From assembly GCA_026260175.1 (NCBI GenBank), contig JAKCWW010008181.1, positions 2,961-26,883 on the forward strand: DNA of 23,923 nt. The letters are read 5' to 3'. The stretch is from Reticulitermes lucifugus (taxonomy: Eukaryota; Arthropoda; Insecta; Blattodea; Rhinotermitidae). The notes beneath the pieces are model-generated. The model had not been told where the DNA came from. It saw nothing but the letters and a program-made list of their open reading frames with translations, and did no database searches. Both the position numbers and the translations under genes were made by a program. Positions 17,906 to 23,923 of the stretch are shown piece after piece (the first letter of the stretch is position 1; every line of letters starts with the position of its first letter).

Positions 17906-19131
17906 TTCTTTTTAAGTTATAACAGAATATATTTTTTTCATGACGTAAGGAAGGAGCACTGCACTAATAAGTTCGGCCTTTCCTATGGGCCTAATATTTC
18001 ATGTTACAGAAACATGAAACTTCTCTCTGTGTGGAAAGCGAAGTAGTAACATGGCGGTCGTGCGAAATACGATGTAACCTATCGTTTGATAACTAAAATT
18101 ACGAAATATTTAACCAGTGTACGTGAGACATAGCAGGAATGTAGGTCATGAAACATCGAAATGATTTATATGGATCTGATTTTGTGTGTGTAAACTAAGA
18201 GATATAGCTGCACTACGAAATGTTAAGCCTATAACTGACAACATTTATTGGTAATCTCTACTGGTGGAAGTCATACACGACATATGTGTAGGCCTACTTA
18301 TAATAAGTATGTCCTAATACGCACATCATAAGTGACTTAATCTTTGATACGTACGTTCTTGTTGCGTTGTATTCATATTATGAGCATAATGCATGAGAAA
18401 TTCCGTGAATGGAACATGTTATTAAAATGGCGACGAAGTGAAGAAAATCAGTATCTTCATTAGACGACAACCTGCAGGCACAGGTGACCACAGATCACAA
18501 TTTTCCATCCTTAGTTCTACCTTTTATCATTATATCTACCATAGACTCTGACAATGGTACATTCCCCTGGGATTAATTTTATGTTAAAGCTTAAGAAACT
18601 TCCCCATGCCTGCTGCTAATCTGGGGTGGTTAAACCGTACCTACCAATCGACACGTTCGTCTCTATAGAGTTGTTTTCACAAAGTTTCAAGCTTGTTCTT
18701 CTCCCAATGTGCGAATACCAGCTTTAGGGAGACAAATGCAACTGACATTATCGTCAGATTCTTAATATCAGATATGAGGTGGCAGGAACAGTGTCAGCAT
18801 TAGCGTACATGCTCTTGAAGTTATGAATGGCGACAGATTTCAAGCACTTATTTTAAAACGGAAAGATCTCCTGGGAAAGCTGCTTTGGTTTGAGTTTCGA
18901 TGTATGGTGATACTTTCATGTGGTGTTAGCGTGGGATAGGAAAGTATGGGAAAGTTTTCGAACAAACAAGCCTCTGCAGCTGCTTTATTACACGTAAATT
19001 TTGAGTGCGATGGAGACAACTGCACACAATCTCGCAAGTAAAACGTGGCATATTATTTGAAGATATGAGGATCTCACAAGGATTAGAGAGCCGACTGTTA
19101 AAATAATAGAAGCGTTATTTTTTAACATTTA
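17906..19131. other. Intergenic, no feature recognised
   Basis: No recognisable gene, SINE block or tandem repeat. The minus-strand frame 18840-19037 has no family motif. Confidence 0.4.
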
Positions 19132-19144
19132 TACGTGAAACTGA

Positions 19145-19436
19145 CGGCACCGCAGTTGGTTGAGGCACTCAGCTACAAGACGGAAGGTTGGGGGTTCGAT
19201 TCCCGATGGAGTCATTGGAATTTTTCATTGACATAATCCTTCCGGCCGTTCTGTGGCTCTGGGGTCGACGCAGCCTCTAAGAGAAATGAGTACCAGGAAT
19301 ACTTCCTGGGGAGTAAAGGCGGCCGGTGCGTAAGTCTGACAACTTTGCCACCTTAAATTGCCGATTGTCTGGAAATCTGGGAGCCTAATCCTCTTGGAAC
19401 CCTAGGGACATTTCCAGGCCCGTTACCTTTTTTTTT
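19145..19436 (+). mobile_element. tRNA-derived SINE, family B, copy 4, with target duplication
   Basis: The head GGCACCGCAGTTGGTTGAGG leads to B box GGTTCGATTCC (19193-19203), then the full body, ending in an oligo-T run at 19428-19436. The flanks TACGTGAAACTGA (19132-19144) and TACGTGGAACTGA (19437-19449) form a 13-bp duplication with one mismatch, which defines both ends. The central hairpin CCAGG/CCTGG (19293-19297 with 19305-19309) has a 7-nt loop. This is the best-bounded copy of the family. Confidence 0.93.
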
Positions 19437-19449
19437 TACGTGGAACTGA

Positions 19450-20214
19450 AAGTTCGGTTTTCACTGGACTCGATGCGGTCTATTGAGCGGTAAGACTGAG
19501 ATTTAAGATCTCTGTAGTCATGTATTCTGTGCAGAAGGAAAAATTCTAGAAGAAGGAGGAAAGTAGCCTCAACAAGCATACGGAATGGAACATTGCTTGA
19601 TTTGTGAAGGAATTGTACCCCTCAAATTAGAGGAAGAATTGTGGGAGGGTAAAGGAAGCTAGTTGATTCATATGTTATTAAGCAATGCTGTTAACAGCTT
19701 AGCTATATAACTTCAAAGAGTTGACATCGCCAAAGAGAAGTTAATTTAGTCGCTTTGAGAATTAAAACTCTAGTGTACTGTCTGTGTGACTTTCTGTATC
19801 ACAGAACGTAGCTGCAGTAATCATTCCCTTATGTGCAAATGAGTTTGAAACATCAAATGGCGCTCTTCGTGTGTGTTCTGCACAGTGTAGCTGTTAAGTT
19901 TTGTGACCTTTCGGAGGAAAATAAGGTCTCTATGTTCACGGTGACTGAATTTATCTAAGTACATACTGAATTGATACGGTGGAAGAAGTATGCCGGTTAT
20001 ATCAGACATTTGGGAGTGTTTGGTCAGTCGCAGATACGGAAGGCGGGAAAAGAGTTAGTGTTGTCCTGAGACACTAACAATTAAAAAGTACAAAAATAGT
20101 CTTTTGATATAGGCCTGTTTGTCTCTGTCGTGGATAAAAAGGTAATATATTTGAATTTCTCCCTGTAACCTGCCATTAAGGCACAGAGAGGTGAGGAGTG
20201 GAGGTATAGCTCTA
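19450..20214. other. Intergenic; short segment resembling 11951-11985
   Basis: 19634-19667 (AAGAATTGTGGGAGGGTAAA, then GCTAGTTGAT) resembles 11951-11985, a possible small dispersed repeat. No gene seen. Confidence 0.4.
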
Positions 20215-20224
20215 CTCTTTGTTT

Positions 20225-20432
20225 AGCCTCGGCGGTAGATGCGATGGGTGGTCAACTCCACGCCCCGGCCGCTTTACCTCCGGGAAAGAGACCCGGTACC
20301 CATTATACAGGACGCTGGGTGGGCCTCGGAGCCTGTCTGGACTGGTGTTTAAAATCTCGTCCACACCGGGGTTCGAACCCCGAACTGCCCAACCCTTTGC
20401 AAGTCGCTATACCGACTACGCTATCCCGGCCC
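20225..20432 (-). mobile_element. tRNA-derived SINE, family D, sharing its central domain with family B
   Basis: On the minus strand the head reads GATAGCGTAGTCGGTATAGCG (A box), then the palindromic B box GGGGTTCGAACCCC (about 20368-20381). The body contains ATGGGTACCGGG, a 7-nt loop, CCCGG and GGTAAAGCGGCCGGGGCG, which aligns with ATGAGTACCAGG...CCTGG and GTAAAGGCGGCCGGTGCG of SINE B. Flanks CTCTTTGTTT (20215-20224) and CTCTTGTTT (20432-20440) are a probable duplication with a 1-bp indel. The + strand open frames here are shadows. Confidence 0.85.
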
Positions 20433-20440
20433 TCTTGTTT

Positions 20441-21234
20441 CATGCATTCTATCAGCATTATGTTCATTCATCCCATACGTAAACTGTATCGTGAATGGTG
20501 AGTATCCTTCCTTGAAGTATGCCTTACAATATGTCACGTTATAGTCCACAATAGTGGGCAGATATGGGCTGTGCGGTAACGAGAGGGTTAACACTGTGCG
20601 TAAATATCACAGTGCGTATGACGCATTGTGATACAAAAGGTAAAGCGTCACACAGTCTGTTTGTAGACACTGACACTAGAACGAAATATTAGGTCAAAGC
20701 TGCGGCTGTTTTTATGTCGCTCAACCAAACAGTCGTGGTAGTGTAGATGCACTGAACATCCATCTGATATGCTGCACACAGCGGAGCCCAGTTGGCCATT
20801 GGCACTTCTTTCGGAAGGGTTCATAATTGACCTCAAGTTGTAATACCCACTTCCCTTAAGGCCCCATGTCTGCCCTACTTATCACTTGGTTCAATACTAA
20901 AAATTATGCTCTTAATAAACAGCATATATTCCGATGTTTTGTACGGATCTCAAAGCAAACAGCGATTGTTTCGTTGTATAACACTGGCTGACTGTTTTTA
21001 TGACTTATACAGGGTGTGTTTACGTTGGGATAAAATATGAGTTTTTAAACGTATATCCCATTACATTGGACGTGCCATGGCTCATCAGTCTGCCTCTAGC
21101 AGCTGTAAAAGCGGACGTGTTTGACTGTTTACGTGCAACCAGAGCGGTTGTTGAATGCAAGCTGCTGAGTTCTAGCGATAACGTGAGCTTGGTTTGTGTT
21201 GTTAGCTTAACTGGAAACAGCGGTTTGTAGTTTT
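20441..21234. other. Intergenic, possible 5' part of a retroelement
   Basis: TATACAGGGTGTG at about 21005 resembles transposon ends, but no partner was found. Sequence 21060-21234 leads into the Gag-like remnant and may be its leader. No confident feature. Confidence 0.3.
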
Positions 21235-21363
21235 GATAAAGCCAGCCCAATAATTTCGGCGTATGAGATCCGTGAGTGGCTTTACAATCAGTTGCACACT
21301 GAAGACAAAGACGTGACTACAAAACAGTTGGACGGTCTGAAGACGCACATAGATATACGTCAC
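21235..21363 (+). pseudogene. Gag-like N-terminal remnant of a retroelement
   Basis: The frame reads DKASPIISAYEIREWLYNQL followed by HTEDKDVTTKQLDGLKTHID. The pattern of an EIxEWL helix, an EDKDV turn and QLDGxKxHIxI resembles the N-terminal region of Gag-like zinc-knuckle proteins of insect retroelements, where the D-G segment precedes a short beta strand. Only ~43 codons remain before the similarity ends. No zinc knuckle, protease or polymerase follows. The match is by pattern memory, hence moderate confidence. Confidence 0.4.
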
Positions 21364-21499
21364 AAGCGACGGCAAGGAAGGCCAGCGATCTTATTTCCAG
21401 AACGAATGGCATGGCCAGTTATTCACATACAAGTGACTAAACGTCGCGGGTTAGCATATCATCGGCGGGGCTAGGGCCAAACAGTCCAAGAAGACTGCT

Positions 21500-21624
21500 T
21501 CACCCTTGAAGTTGCGACCAATATGTTGTCCCGAAACGTCGGTACGGAATTACCAATCAACGCTACGTAATATCCCAGAAGAGCGCAAATCTCTTTCACG
21601 TCGCGGCGGAAGCCTGAGCTCACG
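21500..21624 (+). repeat. Hammerhead-like repeat of the second type, single copy
   Basis: ACCCTTGAAGTTG, stem II partner segments GCGAC/GTCCC, GAAAC, GTCGGTA, then ATTACCAATCAACG, TATCCCAGAAGAGCG and finally CACGTCGCGGCGGAAGCCTGA. The order matches the minus strand of 22151-22408, where GTCGGTAAATAATTACC and GACGTCGCGGCGGAAGCCTGA-like blocks recur, and also the tail of 17461-17625. The core has T at C3 and T at A9, so it is probably inactive. The minus-strand open frame 21471-21737 is its antisense translation. Confidence 0.65.
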
Positions 21625-21760
21625 CACAGCTGAGATATGATTATGGACGAGTGCCAGATCGCCTTACTCCTACGAACCTCTCCACACAACGTCCCCATAT
21701 CATGGCTGCTTCTCCGCAGTCTATCTGGCCACGCCACCAGCTCAGTGCCTTAACTAGATA

Positions 21761-21800
21761 GTGACACATGTCGCACTGTGACACACATGTCGCACTGTGT
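21761..21800 (+). repeat. Short 17/19-bp tandem duplication
   Basis: GTGACACATGTCGCACT (21761) is followed directly by GTGACACACATGTCGCACT (21778), differing by a 2-bp CA insertion. Confidence 0.85.
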
Positions 21801-22150
21801 TCTTTCTTCCAGGCGTCTGATCACCTTCGTAGACTAAATTAATTTCTTACGACGGGCAAGATGGAAGGCCTATGTGAGCCCGAAGCGAATGAAAATATGT
21901 GGTAACTGTCTGGAAGTCTACGAATGGGTGTCAACAGGCAGCTGATGACAACAGTGACGTATGCGTGAAGACTGATCGAGTCGTGATGCGCTACAGAACT
22001 GCCGATCAGTGTAATGGCGAGAGGACAATCTCAGATTGAATTCTGCAATGATTGTGTCTCATAGACTGACTTCGTGATTATTGTGTTAGTAACGACACGA
22101 ACATAATATGTGGAACACTGTCTCAATAAAGCGCCCGTCGAAAAAGAGGT
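21801..22150. other. Intergenic; AATAAA near 22125
   Basis: No coding similarity. AATAAAG at about 22125 could be the polyadenylation signal of a lost retroelement that began near 21235, which is speculative. Confidence 0.3.
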
Positions 22151-22408
22151 TGAAATCTGTGGTCTTCTACGTTATTACACGGCGTCGTGTGGTAATTATT
22201 TACCGACGTTTCGGGACAACGTAATGGTCCCATCCTCACGGGTCAAGCTTTCTTGATTCGAAGTCTTTCGAATGTCTGGACGTGACGAAAAGTATCCTCC
22301 CCATAGAGGTGTACTAACCTTGATTTCAGGCTTCCGCCGCGACGTTCATGAAATCTGAGGTCGTCTGGGTTATTGCACGGCGTCGTGTGGTAATTATTTA
22401 CCGACGTT
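22151..22408 (-). repeat. Head-to-tail 198-bp hammerhead-like unit (retrozyme or Penelope pseudo-LTR-like)
   Basis: A 60-bp block (22151-22210) recurs as a direct repeat exactly 198 bp on (22349-22408). Both contain CGGCGTCGTGTGGTAATTAT and TTACCGACGTT. On the minus strand a complete monomer runs from one GTCGGTA to the next and includes CGTCGCGGCGGAAGCCTGA, then GTGAGGATG, a perfect stem II GGGAC/GTCCC, GAAAC and GTCGGTA. Core base C3 is G, which should impair cleavage. The partial dimer with a ribozyme at the monomer junction is the layout expected of retrozymes and Penelope-like tandem pseudo-LTRs. Confidence 0.75.
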
Positions 22409-22640
22409 ACCGAGGTTATTCGGCGGTCTGTCACTGCGGAGGGCCGGGTTCAATCCCAGGTCATTTCATGTGAGATCTGTGGTGAAAAAATGACACTGGG
22501 ACAGGTTTCTGTCCGAGTACTTATGTTTTCCGCTGTGCATATCGCCTGACCAATGGTCCAGTCTCATATTCAGTTGTATGTTGCTCTTACCAGAAGGAAA
22601 CACGGGCGAAGCCTGGTAGCCTTTTAAAAGCAATGTTCTT
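22409..22640 (+). mobile_element. tRNA-derived SINE, family C, second copy
   Basis: It has an A-box-like head (GAGGTTATTCGGCGGTCTGT) and B box GGTTCAATCC (22447-22456), then the family body TTCATGTGAGATCTGTGGTG, ACACTGGGACAGG and TCCGAGTACTTATG, as on the minus strand of 16130-16397. The 5' end abuts the hammerhead repeat at 22408 with no spacer. The 3' end is diverged and no target duplication was identified. Confidence 0.82.
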
Positions 22641-22817
22641 TCGGAAATCGGGGAGCATTGGATACAAAAGTACTTTCACTTTTTTCAATACATATTCCAT
22701 TCTAGTGATCGAAAGGAACATGATGCTTAAATATTTGATTTAGTTTGATTTTCGTCTTTAAAGATTTCTGAACTGTATCTTCTCTTCATATTGTGGGTAA
22801 TTATTTTTAACTCTCAT

Positions 22818-23050
22818 AAGAGAGAAGGACACAAAAGCCGTTTGCCGGAAAACTTGAACGGAAGAGAAGACTCCGATAGTTACAGCGTAAATGGCAGGAT
22901 AATATTAAACTGGATCTTGAGTAAGCAGAGTTTTAGAGTGCATTAATGTGGTAGTGGATACGGGACTGCTGCCGAGAGCTCTTGTGAAAACAGTAAGAAA
23001 TCGTCTGGAAATCCTGGAGAATATGAGGTGTCATTAACTTCTAAGCAAGG
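22818..23050 (+). pseudogene. LINE ORF2 3' end remnant, second long copy
   Basis: Pieces align with the 13830-14075 remnant: MREKDTK (matching MRERRRTY), GGAAAACTTGAACGGAAGAG (matching the EKPEGKR codons), RKWQDNIKLDLE before TAA at 22922-22924, and 3' non-coding GAGAATATGAGGTGTCATTA, which parallels the segment at about 14033-14050. Stops interrupt the reading frame. It is a separate, more decayed insertion of the same or a closely related LINE. Confidence 0.7.
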
Positions 23051-23853
23051 ACTTTGCTACGTGCAGTTTGTTTGTTATTCTTGAACTAGGTTTATGACAT
23101 GCCATTTTGAATATCGTTTCATTTGCGTATATTTTCTCAGGTCGAATCAGCTGTCATATCAAACTCGTGTTTGTATCAATTATAGAAACATAAACCAAAC
23201 CCCGTAATAATAAATTGCTGAAGACAGCGATGAAAAAGTATCCATGTTACTTAATTATTGCAGGTCTGGAGCCGAGGCGTAATAAATAAAGTTGCAAAAC
23301 AAGACACGACGCAGCATATGATGTAATAAACGTAGTCCTGGCCGTGGTTATATTTAAAATGTGGTTGATAAAGTACAAGCTGTATGAAAAGCGAACATCT
23401 CTCATCAGGGGAGAAAATGAGAACTTATTTAAAAATGGGGAAAATCTTTACACATAACCAAAAATTCTGCACCCTTGACGTAAAGATAAAGTAAGTCCTA
23501 TGTTGGTCCCTCAGGAGGGTCCTTCTGAGTTTGAGATAACTGTCCTTAAAGTTCACTTTAATACTTTAACACAAAGCGCCGTGTATATCAGATAAAACTC
23601 TCCTTAGGACAATGATAGCAAAAACAAGAGAAAGATGTTTCTTAAGTATTAAGGAGTCTAATTAATCATCTGAAATCTAAAATCATCTCGATTCCTCCTT
23701 TCTTGTTTAATTTTAATCTTCTTTCTTCCCGTTCTTGCGTTTAGCCCTTATTTTATTCATTTTATTCCACTCATTACTTCCTTCTTATTTTTATTGCTTG
23801 CAATGTGCTTGTTCCGTTATTCAACTTCTGTGTTTGTCCTTTCGTTTTCTTGG
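23051..23853. other. Intergenic, no feature recognised
   Basis: AT-rich, with T-rich tracts from 23690 to 23800. No gene seen. Confidence 0.45.
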
Positions 23854-23923
23854 TTTGACATCTTGACACTGTCAGCCTAATTGTCTTTGTTTGACGTCTT
23901 GACACTGTCAGCCTAATTGTCTT
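23854..23923 (+). repeat. 36-bp tandem repeat running off the window
   Basis: TTTGACATCTTGACACTGTC (23854) recurs 36 bp later (23890) with one A-to-G change, and the second copy is cut by the window end. The array may continue beyond the window. Confidence 0.9.

Overview
The window looks like gene-poor, repeat-rich insect nuclear DNA. The one intact protein-coding gene is an insect gustatory (chemo)receptor. Around it lie tRNA-derived SINEs, decayed LINE 3' ends, foldback repeats and minisatellites. A cockroach or termite (Blattodea) is my best guess, based on the large, often intron-poor chemoreceptor families there and on the style of the LINE and Gag-like remnants. This is inference, not proof. 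There is no bacterial operon structure, no CRISPR and no rRNA or tRNA gene. One assembly gap (11355-11495) and one ambiguous base (3369) are present.

Layout. 1-2074: tail of SINE family A, a hammerhead-bearing foldback (757-1040), then a full SINE A with a perfect 12-bp target duplication (1799-2062). 2350-3630: single-exon seven-transmembrane gustatory receptor. 4111-9750: two copies of SINE family B, a fragment of SINE family C, a degenerate inverted-repeat transposon (6821-7366), a lone hammerhead-like motif (8192-8236) and a 36-bp duplication. 10180-10381: a nearly perfect foldback containing the best hammerhead candidate (10283-10327). 10614-11658: a 41-bp duplication and a 28-bp minisatellite interrupted by the gap. 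12379-14104: LINE 3' remnants, one with an internal 38-bp tandem expansion of coding sequence. 14595-20432: SINE B copies 3 and 4, SINE C, SINE D and a second type of foldback (17461-17563). 21235-22640: a Gag-like remnant, more hammerhead-like repeats including a 198-bp head-to-tail unit, and SINE C. 22818-23923: another LINE 3' remnant and a 36-bp tandem repeat that runs off the end.

The main theme is repeated hammerhead-ribozyme-like motifs (C3-to-A9 core, stem II, GAAAC, then GTA or GGTA), found in inverted pairs and once in a 198-bp direct repeat. That arrangement fits remnants of Penelope-like retroelements or retrozymes. The second theme is that SINE families B and D, whose tRNA heads differ, share a central hairpin with compensatory base changes. 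The receptor gene does not appear functionally linked to the repeats. Most other open frames in the window are antisense or chance frames within these repeats.
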